Made by a program: the position numbers and the translations under genes. The notes beneath the pieces were generated by a model. The model was not told the DNA's origin and ran no database searches. It saw only the letters and a program-made list of their open reading frames with translations. This document shows positions 26,183 through 35,042 of a stretch of 64,000 nt of DNA, piece by piece (position 1 is the first letter of the stretch; every line of letters begins with the position of its first letter). This stretch comes from Lujinxingia vulgaris (GTDB taxonomy: Bacteria > Myxococcota_A > Bradymonadia > Bradymonadales > Bradymonadaceae). The DNA is taken from assembly GCF_007997015.1 (NCBI RefSeq), contig NZ_VOSM01000009.1, positions 62,001 through 126,000 on the forward strand, read 5' to 3'.

Positions 26183-28516
26183 TCACCGGACCTCGCGAAA
26201 TGCTTCGCGCAACACATTGATCTCGGTGGAGCGATCTTCGAAGAGCTGGTTGATGTCACGCGTGGCATCTTCCTTTCGTTGCCAGCCCACATCGAGCAGT
26301 CCCACGTGACCGCGCCGGATCAGCGCGTCGAATTCACCATCAACCCGGGTGAAGTTCCACAGCGCGATGGACGATACGGCGCGTTCGGTTTCGGAGCGCC
26401 AGGCGTCGAGCTCCCGCTGATAGGTGGCCAGCTCCTGGCGTTCCACTTCCACGGTAGCGCGAATATCGACGACCCGCTCCTCGATGACCTGATCGATGCC
26501 CTGAAAATACGTATTGAGGCGCGCCTTAAGCTCGGGAAGGCGGCGACGTTGCTCGGCGATCGCCAGCGCATCACCACGACTGGAGCTTGCCAGTCGGGCG
26601 CGCTGCTCATCGATCAGCTCGCCGAGCTCCATCAGACGACGGTGGTAGACCTCACGTGCCTCGCGCTGCTGCACGAGCGTGGCATCGCGCGCACCGAACT
26701 GACGCTGCACCGCAACGATCTCCTGGCTCAGGCCTGCGTGCTCCTCCTCCAGTCTGCGTACCTCCTCGCGCAGGTCCTGTCGGATCTGGCGCACTTTCTG
26801 GCGGTCTTCGGCGCTGAAACTCTCTACCGGATTTTGACGAAGGTAGGTGTCGATTCCGTCGAGGTTTACCTGCAGACTTTCAATGTCGAAGGCGACGCGC
26901 TCAAGTTCACTGTTGAGGCGGCCGAAGTCTTCGCGGATGGCGCTGTTGCGGCTCTGCAACTCGTCCAGGGTTTGCGGTCCGCTCTGGTGCTGGACGCGCA
27001 ACGTCTCGACCTCGGCTTCCAACGTGGCGAGACGCTGTCGCTCCGAGGGCCCCAGGACCTCACGGGCCCCCTCAAGCTCTGCTCCGACCAGACGCTCCTC
27101 CAATGAAATCAGCTCGGCCTCAAGCGCGATGCCCCGCTTCCAGCCTTCGGAGAGCACCGGGAACGCCTCGATGTTTGAGCCATACGAGAGCATCTGCTCG
27201 ACTTCGGCGAGGGCCTTCTGAGCCTCATCGATATCGGCCTGGGTCAGGGATCCGTCCGCCACCAGCTGGCGAGCGTCGGCCATCAACGGCTCGCCCTCGA
27301 CCCACTCCGAGACCATCTCGGGCATGTAGTCCGGGCGAAGGCCCTCGAGGTCCTGACGGACGAGCTCCACGAAGAAACTCTGCAGGTCGGGCTGCGACTC
27401 GATGAAACTCACCAGCTCGGTACGCACCGGCGTAAATGTCGCAATGATGTCGTTGAACCAGAGCCGCGCTTGATCGTACTGGCGCAGGCGCATGGAGAGA
27501 TCGGCCATCAAGAGTTTGGCTTCGGGCACAAAACGCGGGTCCGGGTCGGAGATGAGCAGAATATCAAGGTTGCGAAGCGCCGCCTGATAACTCTCCTTCG
27601 ACACCAGCGACCAGGTCAGCTCGTAGAGCGAACGCTCAAAATATGGGCTTGTGCGTGGAAGCTGCAGGTAGTGGTCGATCGCCAGATCGAACTGCTGCTC
27701 CTCGTAGGCCAGGCGGCCCAGAGCCAGATGGCCGAGATCGACCACGCGGCTGTCTTCGGGCGTAGTGGGGTTTTGAGCGACCAGGCCGGTGAACACCTCG
27801 CGGGCCTCGGCGATGTCGCCATCGGCCGCCAGGGTAACGCCCTCGAAATAGCGGGCAATCAGCGCGTACTCCGAATCGCGGGCGGCGCGCTGGAACCAGG
27901 GCCTGGCCGCGCGATACCGCCCTTCTTGATAGAGGGTCTTGCCGCGGGTGTAATGCAGCGCCGGCGTCACTTCTTCGAGGTTGTCCAGGCGAGCGTAGAG
28001 CGCATCGACCCCGCTGTAGTCGCCGATTTCGCCGGCGATCTCCAGGAGGCGTACAATCGCCGGCTGGTAAAACCCTCCCGGGCCCAGCTCCACAACTCGC
28101 CGAAAGAAGGTGCGCGCCGCCCGAAAACTGCGCATCTGGTAGAGGCTGTCGCCCAGCAGGTAGAGGGCCTCGCCATAGCTGTCGAACTGGCGCACCTGTT
28201 TGTTGTCGACCACCGCTACAAAAAGCACGCTGGCGCGCGGAAAGTCTCCGAGCAGGTAGGCCACCTTGGCGTCGTTAAAGCGCGTCTCCAGACGAAAACG
28301 GCTCTCGAGGACTGCTGGCACCAAATAGCGTTCCTCCAGCTCGTCGATCTGGGCGTCGAGTTGCTCAACGCGCTCGCGCGCCGTGGAGGCAGCGATGGCC
28401 TCCTGAGCATGCGCCTGCGGGGCGCTCAGCCAGAGCGCCCCCAGAAGCATTATCGCCACCATCCTCCGGGCTGTCATGACAGGATGAACCATCGCTTGCC
28501 AACACCTTAATCGCAT
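26183..28516 (-). CDS. secreted TPR plus coiled-coil protein of the Agl/Glt-like cluster
   Basis: 777 residues. A signal peptide ends near AHAQE. TPR-like helical repeats span about 50-380, followed by a long heptad-rich coiled coil (about 440-745) of Glu/Arg/Leu/Gln character and a short C-terminal domain with FTRVDGEFDAL. There is no later membrane helix, so it should be periplasmic and could form an elongated strut. The ATG at 28516 has GAGGT six bases upstream; neighbouring in-frame ATGs have none. It lies between the cluster's first gene and the GltD-like gene with gaps of 66 and 29 bp, so it is probably cotranscribed. I know no named homologue. Confidence 0.75.
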   Translation of the reverse strand: MRLRCWQAMVHPVMTARRMVAIMLLGALWLSAPQAHAQEAIAASTARERVEQLDAQIDELEERYLVPAVLESRFRLETRFNDAKVAYLLGDFPRASVLFVAVVDNKQVRQFDSYGEALYLLGDSLYQMRSFRAARTFFRRVVELGPGGFYQPAIVRLLEIAGEIGDYSGVDALYARLDNLEEVTPALHYTRGKTLYQEGRYRAARPWFQRAARDSEYALIARYFEGVTLAADGDIAEAREVFTGLVAQNPTTPEDSRVVDLGHLALGRLAYEEQQFDLAIDHYLQLPRTSPYFERSLYELTWSLVSKESYQAALRNLDILLISDPDPRFVPEAKLLMADLSMRLRQYDQARLWFNDIIATFTPVRTELVSFIESQPDLQSFFVELVRQDLEGLRPDYMPEMVSEWVEGEPLMADARQLVADGSLTQADIDEAQKALAEVEQMLSYGSNIEAFPVLSEGWKRGIALEAELISLEERLVGAELEGAREVLGPSERQRLATLEAEVETLRVQHQSGPQTLDELQSRNSAIREDFGRLNSELERVAFDIESLQVNLDGIDTYLRQNPVESFSAEDRQKVRQIRQDLREEVRRLEEEHAGLSQEIVAVQRQFGARDATLVQQREAREVYHRRLMELGELIDEQRARLASSSRGDALAIAEQRRRLPELKARLNTYFQGIDQVIEERVVDIRATVEVERQELATYQRELDAWRSETERAVSSIALWNFTRVDGEFDALIRRGHVGLLDVGWQRKEDATRDINQLFEDRSTEINVLREAFREVR

Positions 28517-28582
28517 CGCGCGACCTCGAATCGAGCACCACTGCATTGGAGCGTGCCGCTTGCACACTCCCACTTCTCCGGC

Positions 28583-29557
28583 TTACTCGCCGGCCGCCTC
28601 GGCCTGGTCTTCGTCCAGGTCTTCGAGGTTAAGCTCGACCATCGTCACCTGACAGACCCCATCGGGACGATCTTCGTGGGCGGTAAACGCGTTGCCGCCC
28701 TTGTAGGCTCGCACGGTGACGACGGTGGTGCGGCCCTCCTCGGCGGTGAAGTTGCACGAGAAACGAAGATCGAACTCGTAGCCGCGCGCATACGAGAAGA
28801 CGCCGTAGCCGCTGCCCTGCAACTCAAGGTTCACCGAGACGGTTCGCGTGCCAGGGTTGACCGGGCCGCTGAAGACCTCCAGCTCGTTGGCGCGGCTGAG
28901 GTTGCCGTCGCGATCGAGCTCGTTGAAGATTTGCGAGCCATCCACGCTGAAGAGCGCGCGTCGGATGTTGTAGGCCGAGCCCAGGTCGTTCTCGAAACGA
29001 ATCACCGCGCGGCTGCCCGCGAGGTTACCGCTGAGGATAGTCTCTTTGAGCAGGACAATGCGGCTCTTGGAGCGGAAGACCCGCTCCTTGAGGTCGTCGA
29101 TCTTGGTCTCAAGGTCGCGCACCCGAAGATCATAGACCTCCTCGGGGCTCTCGCCATCAGGGATCTCAATGCCTTCAATACGATCGGTGTCCATGCGAGC
29201 CTGAAGCGACTCTTCGGTGCCCGGGTAGTCGGTGCGTAGTTCGCGACCGCCCGGTCCGATGACCGGCTCCGCCGCCCCCTCGCTCTCCGCGGCGGCCTGC
29301 TCCTCGGACTCGCCAGCTGCGGCGTCGGCATCGGCCGAATCAGGCTGCCCCTCGGCGGGCGCACCCGCTTCGGGGTCCTCACCCTCTTCGGGCGCTTCGC
29401 CCTCCGCCCCCTGCGCTGCCTCTTGCGGCGTCGCATCCGCCGGCTGCGTCTCCTCCACCGGCGCCGGCTCGTTCTCTTGCTGCGCCACGGCGCTGCCCGG
29501 TGCCACGCACCACAGCAACGCAAAAAGGATCACGCCAGGCCACATTCGTCGTTGCAT
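28583..29557 (-). CDS. secreted protein with acidic linker, coiled coil and beta domain (cluster first gene)
   Basis: 324 residues. A signal peptide (about 1-26, ending AVAQQ) is followed by a low-complexity Glu/Ala/Pro/Asp-rich linker to about 100, a charged coiled coil (about 140-185, IDDLKERVFRSKSRIVLLKET) and a C-terminal beta-rich domain with one pair of Cys (FSCNF, GVCQV). GAGGAA eight bases before the ATG at 29557 decides the start. It is the first gene of the minus-strand run that leads into the TPR genes. The domain pattern suggests a periplasmic scaffold or adaptor. No function is recognised. Confidence 0.75.
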   Translation of the reverse strand: MQRRMWPGVILFALLWCVAPGSAVAQQENEPAPVEETQPADATPQEAAQGAEGEAPEEGEDPEAGAPAEGQPDSADADAAAGESEEQAAAESEGAAEPVIGPGGRELRTDYPGTEESLQARMDTDRIEGIEIPDGESPEEVYDLRVRDLETKIDDLKERVFRSKSRIVLLKETILSGNLAGSRAVIRFENDLGSAYNIRRALFSVDGSQIFNELDRDGNLSRANELEVFSGPVNPGTRTVSVNLELQGSGYGVFSYARGYEFDLRFSCNFTAEEGRTTVVTVRAYKGGNAFTAHEDRPDGVCQVTMVELNLEDLDEDQAEAAGE

Positions 29558-29790
29558 AAACGGCTTCCTCACGTCGATTTTATCTCGGTCACGCATGCAC
29601 GTCCCCGCCACGCGTCCACGCAAGCGTGGTTTCTCATCATCAAATCGGCTGCAGACTACTTGACCTACCGGGCGATCTCAAGAGCCCCGACCCGAGCTTT
29701 GACGCCCCACTGCCGGGCAGTATTCATCACCTGCCTGGCCCCCATCGTCCCTCCAGCGTCTGACGAAGTGCCGAACGCGTCAAGAAAAGA

Positions 29791-29823
29791 GCCGGCCCGG
29801 AGCGCGCAGCACTCCGGGCCGGC
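29791..29823 (-). terminator. intrinsic terminator after speE
   Basis: A 12-bp GC-rich perfect stem (GCCGGCCCGGAG / CTCCGGGCCGGC, 9-nt loop) is followed on the minus strand by CTCTTTTCTT. It separates speE from the Agl/Glt-like cluster. Confidence 0.85.
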
Positions 29824-29849
29824 CAACCTACGCCGACTGGCCCCGCGCT

Positions 29850-30695
29850 TCAACCGCGAAGCTGGTCACGCAGATACTTTGGCAGCGCAAACGCCGCCCG
29901 GTGCAGATCTTCGTGGTAATACGAGAGCTGATCATCGAGCGCGGCAATCCGCTCGGAGTCCAGCCCCTCCACCGGGTGCGGCCCCTTCGACGCAAACGCA
30001 AACGCCCAGAGCGAGCCCGGGTAGGTCGGCACGATCGAGGTGTAGAAATCAACCCGCTCGAACTGCTCGCGCAGCATCTTGCCCACCCCGGCCACGCGCG
30101 CAGGCTGGTAAACGATCGAGTCGCTCTGCGGTACCAGGATGCCGTCGGCGCGAAGCACCCGGTGACACGCCGCGTAAAACTCCGGCGTAAAGAGCACCAC
30201 ACCCGCGTCCACCGGATCGGTCGAATCGACCAGAATCACATCAAACGAAGCGTCGGGGGCCTCATTCACATACGCCAGGCCGTCGCCAATAATGAGCTCG
30301 GCTTTTGGATGGTCAAACGCGCTGGCGACCTGCGGAAGATGCTTCTTGCACTGCTCGACGACCACCTCGTCGATCTCCACCATCACCGCTTCTTCAACCT
30401 GCGGATGCTTGACCACTTCCCGCAACGTCCCGCCGTCACCACCGCCGATGATCAGCACACGACGGGGGTTCGGGTGAGCGAAGAGCGGCACATGCGCCAG
30501 CATCTCGTGGTAGCCGATCTCATCGCGCTCCGAGACGTTGATCACGCCCCCGAGTGCCAACACCGTACCGAACTCCGGGGTGCGGAAGACGTCGACCTGC
30601 TGGTAGGGCGTCTCCTGGCTGAACAGCCACTCACTCACCGTATGTTCGGTGATGGTGTTGCGATTAAGGGGATCGCGAAAGACGATCTTGGCCAT
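29850..30695 (-). CDS. speE: spermidine synthase (polyamine aminopropyltransferase)
   Basis: Cytosolic enzyme that moves the aminopropyl group of decarboxylated S-adenosylmethionine to putrescine to give spermidine. The N-terminal beta domain carries the QETPYQQVDV substrate loop region (27-36). The Rossmann part has GGGDGGTLRE (84-93) for the cofactor, EID at 107-109, and DSTDP at 157-161 with the catalytic Asp. The 281-residue length is standard. The ATG at 30695 with AAGGAG seven bases before is chosen over an in-frame start 20 codons upstream. It follows speD by 159 bp on the same strand, so the two steps are encoded together. Confidence 0.96.
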   Translation of the reverse strand: MAKIVFRDPLNRNTITEHTVSEWLFSQETPYQQVDVFRTPEFGTVLALGGVINVSERDEIGYHEMLAHVPLFAHPNPRRVLIIGGGDGGTLREVVKHPQVEEAVMVEIDEVVVEQCKKHLPQVASAFDHPKAELIIGDGLAYVNEAPDASFDVILVDSTDPVDAGVVLFTPEFYAACHRVLRADGILVPQSDSIVYQPARVAGVGKMLREQFERVDFYTSIVPTYPGSLWAFAFASKGPHPVEGLDSERIAALDDQLSYYHEDLHRAAFALPKYLRDQLRG

Positions 30696-30854
30696 GATCT
30701 TCTCCTTGAAGGGCGCGGGCGCACGCACAGGCCCGCCCACACCCCGGACAGACACACCCGGGGCGTGAGCGCTGGCACAGCCCGAACCTCAAGCGCGCCA
30801 CGACTCGCCACCTCCCGGGTGAGCTGCCGCAGACGCGCTGCTGATTGTGATGAC

Positions 30855-31262
30855 TTATTTGTCGAGATCTTCGCGGGTCACGCCGTAGGCCGAGGGCAAC
30901 GTGCCCGGAGCCACATCGAAGCAGCCGCGACGAAACTCCACGGTGCTCTCACGGGTCGCCCCGAAACGCTCTTTGAGGAAGGCGTGCGCTTCCCACGGAT
31001 CGATGACCGTACCGCAGGTAAACACATCGACGGCCGCATAGCCGTATTCAGGCCAGGTGTGAATGGTCAGGTGGCTTTCGCTGATCACAACCGCCCCGCT
31101 GACACCGTGGGGGTTGAACTGGTGAAAGTTCACACAGACAATATGGGCACCCATGCTTTCAGCCGCTGCGACCATGACCTCTTCGACGAACGATGCGTCG
31201 TTGAGTCGTTCTGCAGGGCACCCGTAGTACTCGAGGATCAGTTGACGTCCGAGAGCTTCCAA
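30855..31262 (-). CDS. speD: S-adenosylmethionine decarboxylase proenzyme
   Basis: Makes decarboxylated AdoMet for SpeE. The 135-residue chain is the small prokaryotic type. The autocleavage motif VISESHLTIHTWPEYG has Ser63 as the residue that becomes the pyruvoyl group, cut between Glu62 and Ser63. His68 and Cys83 (in DVFTCG) are the expected processing and catalytic residues. The start is TTG at 31262, supported by GAGGT eight bases upstream and by the family-like N terminus MEALGRQL. It is transcribed toward speE. The long upstream gap may hold its control region. Confidence 0.95.
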   Translation of the reverse strand: MEALGRQLILEYYGCPAERLNDASFVEEVMVAAAESMGAHIVCVNFHQFNPHGVSGAVVISESHLTIHTWPEYGYAAVDVFTCGTVIDPWEAHAFLKERFGATRESTVEFRRGCFDVAPGTLPSAYGVTREDLDK

Positions 31263-31748
31263 TTCGTTTTACCTCGTGGATGGTCGCTCCGAATCCACGC
31301 TCCGTGTTGGTCCCTTCTCGGCATCTCTCGAGCCGATGAGCTAGTCATCGGACTCGCCTCGAAGCGACCTCGCCAACGGAGCCTGGTCCAGAGCGAAGTT
31401 CGTTACCATCGTGCGCATAAATCACCGTGGTGTGAGTTCACTCGCGTCTCCAGCCGTAGCCTGGCGAGGGCATACCCTGAAGACTGGCTTCGCCCCCTGT
31501 TCAGCTTGTCTTTCGTCTCCCGACGTCGAGCTTGTGCCACGCCCGCTTAAGTGAGGCGTGCGGCTCCGGGACCTGCTGACAGAGTTTGGGTGTCGCTACC
31601 GAAAAATTCACCGCCCGAAAGCGGGCCGCAATTACTAACATCTTCGCGTGGAAAATCAAGCCCAAAGCATCTATCTTGCCCCAAATTTTGCCTGCCCGGC
31701 GGCGATCCCTCCGCCCGGGCCCGCATTGCCTCTGTTTGGAGTCTGCTG
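31263..31748. other. 486-bp divergent intergenic region between speD and polX
   Basis: Holds the promoters for speD (minus) and polX (plus); I could not place either with confidence. A hairpin with a 7-bp stem (CCGATGA / TCATCGG, plus flanking GAG/CTC with one bulge) occupies 31330-31355 and would lie in the speD leader. The reading frame open from 31551 into polX is rejected as coding because the ribosome site is at 31749. No RNA gene is recognised. Confidence 0.5.
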
Positions 31749-33473
31749 ATGAACAACCGTGACTACGCCCGCGTCCTCCAGGAAATCGCCCAACTAATGG
31801 AGATCAGCGGCGAAAACCGCTTTAAAATCCGCGCCTTCGAGAACGCCACACGCACCGTGGAGACGCTCCCCGAAGAGCTCGATCAGATCATCGAGCGCGG
31901 TGAGCTCGAAGACCTCAAAGGCATCGGCTCAAGCATCGCCAGCGATCTTCGCCAGATCCGCGAGCGGGGCACCTGCGATATCCACCAGGCGCTGCTTGAG
32001 CGCCTGGACCCCGGGCTTCTCGACATGCTCAAAGTTCAGGGGCTCGGGCCCAAGCGCATCAAGCTGGTGTACAACGAGCTGGGTGTCTCCAACCTCGGCG
32101 CGCTCAAAGAGGCCGCCGAGGCCGGGCGCCTTCGAGAGCTTAAGGGTCTGGGCGCAAAAACCGAGGAAAAAGTTCTCACTGAGATTGAACGCCTGGCCCA
32201 GGGAGGCGATCGCGCCCCGCTGCCGCAGGCCCGACGCGTGGCCGAGTCGCTTCGCGATCAACTCGACGCCCTGCCCCAGTCCATTCGAGTCGCGATCGCT
32301 GGCTCGTTGCGCCGCGGACGGGAGACCATCGGTGACATCGACCTGCTCGTTTCCACGGACGACCCGGCACCGATTCACGAGGCTTTTGTGGCGTTGGCAG
32401 AAGTCAAGGAGGTCCTGGTCAGCGGTGACACCAAGACCTCGGTGCGCCTTCATAACGGCATCCAGGTCGATCTTCGCACGGTGACGGACGACGTCTTCGG
32501 CAGCGCCCTGCACTACTTCACCGGCAGCAAAGAACACCACATCGAGCTACGCACCCGCGCCAAGCGTCAGGGCCTGAGGGTGAGTGAGTACGGCGTCTTT
32601 AAAGAAGGCGAAGACACGCCCATCGCCTCCCGCACCGAGGAGGATCTCTACGAAGCCCTGGGCCTTCCCTTCATCGCCCCCGAGCTTCGAGAGGGACGCG
32701 GCGAGATCTCGGCGGCGGAGAAGAGCGACCTGCCTGTGCTGGTGGAGCCCGAGCAGATCCGCGGCGACGTGCACATGCACACCACCGAGACCGACGGCCG
32801 CCACTCCATCGAAGAGATGGCCGAAGCCGCAAAAGCGCTCGGCTACGACTACATCGTCATCACCGACCACTCCCAGGCGGTGCGCGTGGCCAATGGCATG
32901 ACGCCGGAGCGCTTCCGCGATCATATCGCGCGCATTCGCCAGGCCGATTCGCAGGTCGAGGGCATCCGCATCCTCTCCGGCATCGAGGTCGATATCCTCA
33001 AAGATGGCAGCCTGGATATGGATCACGATCTGCTGGCCGAGTGCGACTGGGTGGTGGGCAGCGTCCACAGTCACTTCAACCTGGAGCCCGACCAGATGAC
33101 CGAGCGCCTTCTCAAAGGCATGCGCACCGGCCTGCTCTCCTGCCTGGGGCACCCCACCGGGCGCATCCTGGGCGGGCGCGACGGCTACCGCTACGACTTC
33201 GACGCGGTGGTCGAGGCCTGCGTGGAGCTCGGCGTGGCCATGGAGCTCAACGGCAGCAGCGGGCGACTCGATCTCAACGCGGAGCTCGCCGAAAAGGCCC
33301 ACCGCCAGGGCGCGATGCTCGTTATGGGAAGTGATGCTCACTCCACCACCGGGCTGGAAGATCTGCGTTTTGCCGTCCAGCAGGCCCGCCGCGCCTGGCT
33401 TGGCCCCGACGCCATCTTAAATACGCTGAGCGTCGATGATCTGCTGAAAGCTACTCGCCCCTCGCTTCATTAA
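31749..33473 (+). CDS. polX: family X DNA polymerase with PHP domain (PolX)
   Basis: 574-residue repair polymerase. An N-terminal 8-kDa-like and helix-hairpin-helix region (about 1-150, with LKGIGSSIA and LKGLGAKTE) precedes a nucleotidyltransferase core: GSLRRGRETIGDIDLL with Asp197 and Asp199, and the third Asp near 241. The C-terminal PHP metal-dependent phosphoesterase (about 336-574) has VHMHTTETDG and ITDHS, which gives 3'-5' exonuclease or AP-endonuclease activity in bacterial PolX. It fills short gaps in base-excision repair. The ATG at 31749 follows GGAG by seven bases. Upstream in-frame sequence is not conserved in type. Monocistronic in appearance. Confidence 0.95.
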   Translation: MNNRDYARVLQEIAQLMEISGENRFKIRAFENATRTVETLPEELDQIIERGELEDLKGIGSSIASDLRQIRERGTCDIHQALLERLDPGLLDMLKVQGLGPKRIKLVYNELGVSNLGALKEAAEAGRLRELKGLGAKTEEKVLTEIERLAQGGDRAPLPQARRVAESLRDQLDALPQSIRVAIAGSLRRGRETIGDIDLLVSTDDPAPIHEAFVALAEVKEVLVSGDTKTSVRLHNGIQVDLRTVTDDVFGSALHYFTGSKEHHIELRTRAKRQGLRVSEYGVFKEGEDTPIASRTEEDLYEALGLPFIAPELREGRGEISAAEKSDLPVLVEPEQIRGDVHMHTTETDGRHSIEEMAEAAKALGYDYIVITDHSQAVRVANGMTPERFRDHIARIRQADSQVEGIRILSGIEVDILKDGSLDMDHDLLAECDWVVGSVHSHFNLEPDQMTERLLKGMRTGLLSCLGHPTGRILGGRDGYRYDFDAVVEACVELGVAMELNGSSGRLDLNAELAEKAHRQGAMLVMGSDAHSTTGLEDLRFAVQQARRAWLGPDAILNTLSVDDLLKATRPSLH

Positions 33474-33588
33474 AAAAAATGGCTGTCGAGAATCGGGTTG
33501 CCGAGAGCTTCGCGGTGCGCATGTTGACCGCGCTGCAACGACCTCGCCACATCGCTTACCAGACTTCTCTTGAATGATTGGAGTACGG

Positions 33589-34095
33589 ATGACGAACATC
33601 ACCTTCAAAGGCAACCCGGTCACCCTCAGCGGCACTCCGCCCACCGTGGGTGAAAAGGCCCCCGAGTTTCATGTCCACAAAAATCCCGGTGAGTCGCTCG
33701 CGTTGAGCAGCGCCTCGGGCAAGCGCATCCTGCTGACGACCGCCCCTTCGGTCGACACAGGCGTCTGTGCCGCTCAACTTCGCACCTTTGAGGCTCGCCT
33801 GGCCGAGGCCGGCGACGACGCCGACTTTGAGCTGTGGTTCGTCACCCGCGATCTTCCCTTCGCCCTGGACAGGTTCGCGGAACAGGCCGGCATCCGCCAC
33901 GTGAAGACGCTTTCGGACTACAAAGATCGCGTGCTCGGCGAGTCCTTCGGGCTTGTGATCGATGAACTCGGGTTGCTCGCGCGTACCGTTTTCGTGATCG
34001 ATAAAGACGGCACGGTTCTCTACCGGGAACTTGTCCCGGAGATCGCCACTGAGCCGGACTACGACGACGCCTGGGCGATCGTCACCGGCGCCTGA
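33589..34095 (+). CDS. tpx: thiol peroxidase (Tpx family) lacking the usual resolving Cys
   Basis: Thioredoxin-fold peroxidase that reduces H2O2 and lipid hydroperoxides. The active-site motif PSVDTGVC puts the peroxidatic Cys at 60 with Thr57, as in Tpx. The later signatures DLPFALDRF and TEPDYDDAW are typical of the family. In E. coli Tpx the segment after DLPFA carries the resolving Cys (RFCG); here it reads RFAEQ, and Cys60 is the only Cys in 168 residues. It should therefore be a 1-Cys enzyme that needs an external thiol. The ATG at 33589 follows GGAG by five bases and is preferred to an in-frame start five codons earlier. A terminator follows. Confidence 0.92.
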   Translation: MTNITFKGNPVTLSGTPPTVGEKAPEFHVHKNPGESLALSSASGKRILLTTAPSVDTGVCAAQLRTFEARLAEAGDDADFELWFVTRDLPFALDRFAEQAGIRHVKTLSDYKDRVLGESFGLVIDELGLLARTVFVIDKDGTVLYRELVPEIATEPDYDDAWAIVTGA

Positions 34096-34120
34096 GCGTT
34101 TTCGCCACATTGACACCCCC

Positions 34121-34152
34121 GAAAGGCCGCGCTAGCACCAGCGCGGCCTTTC
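34121..34152 (+). terminator. intrinsic terminator after tpx
   Basis: A 13-bp perfect stem (GAAAGGCCGCGCT / AGCGCGGCCTTTC) with a 6-nt loop lies 26 bp after the tpx stop codon. The T run is short and lies inside the stem. Confidence 0.75.
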
Positions 34153-34191
34153 GGCGTCAGTGCTGCCCCGTAGTCTTCGCAGGAACCCATC

Positions 34192-35034
34192 ATGCCTCTC
34201 CCCCACGCCGGCTCCCTTACCGCCTTCGTCTCGCTCGTAGCGCTCGCGTTGCTGGTCGGCTGTGAGGGTGCACCCGCCGACGGCACCGACCAGACCATCC
34301 GCGAACTTGAGGCCCGCGCCAGCAAACGCGCGCCCCAGATCGAAGTTTCGATGGGCTACTTGCATCATCACGGCCAGGACTGGCCTGAAGGCGAGGTTCG
34401 CATCGAAGGGCCTGATGGGCAGGAGGCGGTGCTCACACGACTTCTGGTGGTGACCTCCGCCGTCGAGCTGCACCTCTGCGCTCCGACCAACACGCTGGGG
34501 GCAACACTCTACGATCTTCTGCTGCCCACCGCCCACGCCCACGTCCCCAGCTCCGCCACCCGTCAGGGCACCCCTTACGTCGAAGATCTCCTGGGCCCGG
34601 CGCGTGCCACACGCATGGTCGGCGGCATTGCCCCCCCGCCGGGCGATTACTGCGAGATGCACGTTTTGCTCACCCCGGCGGATGACGACATCATCAACCT
34701 CACCGGTGTTCCCACCTCCGAGCTCGACGGCCTCACCGCGCTGGTCGACGGCCGCTGGCGCCCCTCCCCCGAGGAGCCCTGGCAGGAGTTCCGCTGGACC
34801 CACCGCGGCGTCCACATCGCACGTACTCCTCTTCTCAACCCGAAAGACGGCAGCGCCCCCCTCGCACTCAATGCCCCCGACGACACCGCGCTGCTGCTTA
34901 TCGACAAATCACTCTCCCTGACCAACCTCCAAAACACCCGCTGGAGCGCCGACGGACCGGACTTTACGCCGGTGATGCACGAGCTCCCCGACCGGATCGA
35001 ACTCTACCGCTTCGATCGCCCCCCTTCCCCCTGA
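34192..35034 (+). CDS. secreted lipoprotein of unknown function
   Basis: 280 residues with a lipoprotein signal (lipobox LVGC, Cys24). The mature protein appears beta-rich, with a His-rich patch near its start (YLHHHGQDW) and another at AHAHVPS, and a pair of Cys (HLCAP, DYCEM). These could form a metal site, but that is speculation. AGGA lies seven bases before the ATG. The next gene starts 8 bp after its stop, so the two are cotranscribed. No family recognised. Confidence 0.7.
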   Translation: MPLPHAGSLTAFVSLVALALLVGCEGAPADGTDQTIRELEARASKRAPQIEVSMGYLHHHGQDWPEGEVRIEGPDGQEAVLTRLLVVTSAVELHLCAPTNTLGATLYDLLLPTAHAHVPSSATRQGTPYVEDLLGPARATRMVGGIAPPPGDYCEMHVLLTPADDDIINLTGVPTSELDGLTALVDGRWRPSPEEPWQEFRWTHRGVHIARTPLLNPKDGSAPLALNAPDDTALLLIDKSLSLTNLQNTRWSADGPDFTPVMHELPDRIELYRFDRPPSP

Positions 35035-35042
35035 AGACACCT

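Noticed and set aside
31551-31748. 66-residue N-terminal extension of PolX
   Set aside because: There is a good ribosome site directly before the ATG at 31749, and the extension is Pro/Arg-rich and unlike PolX.
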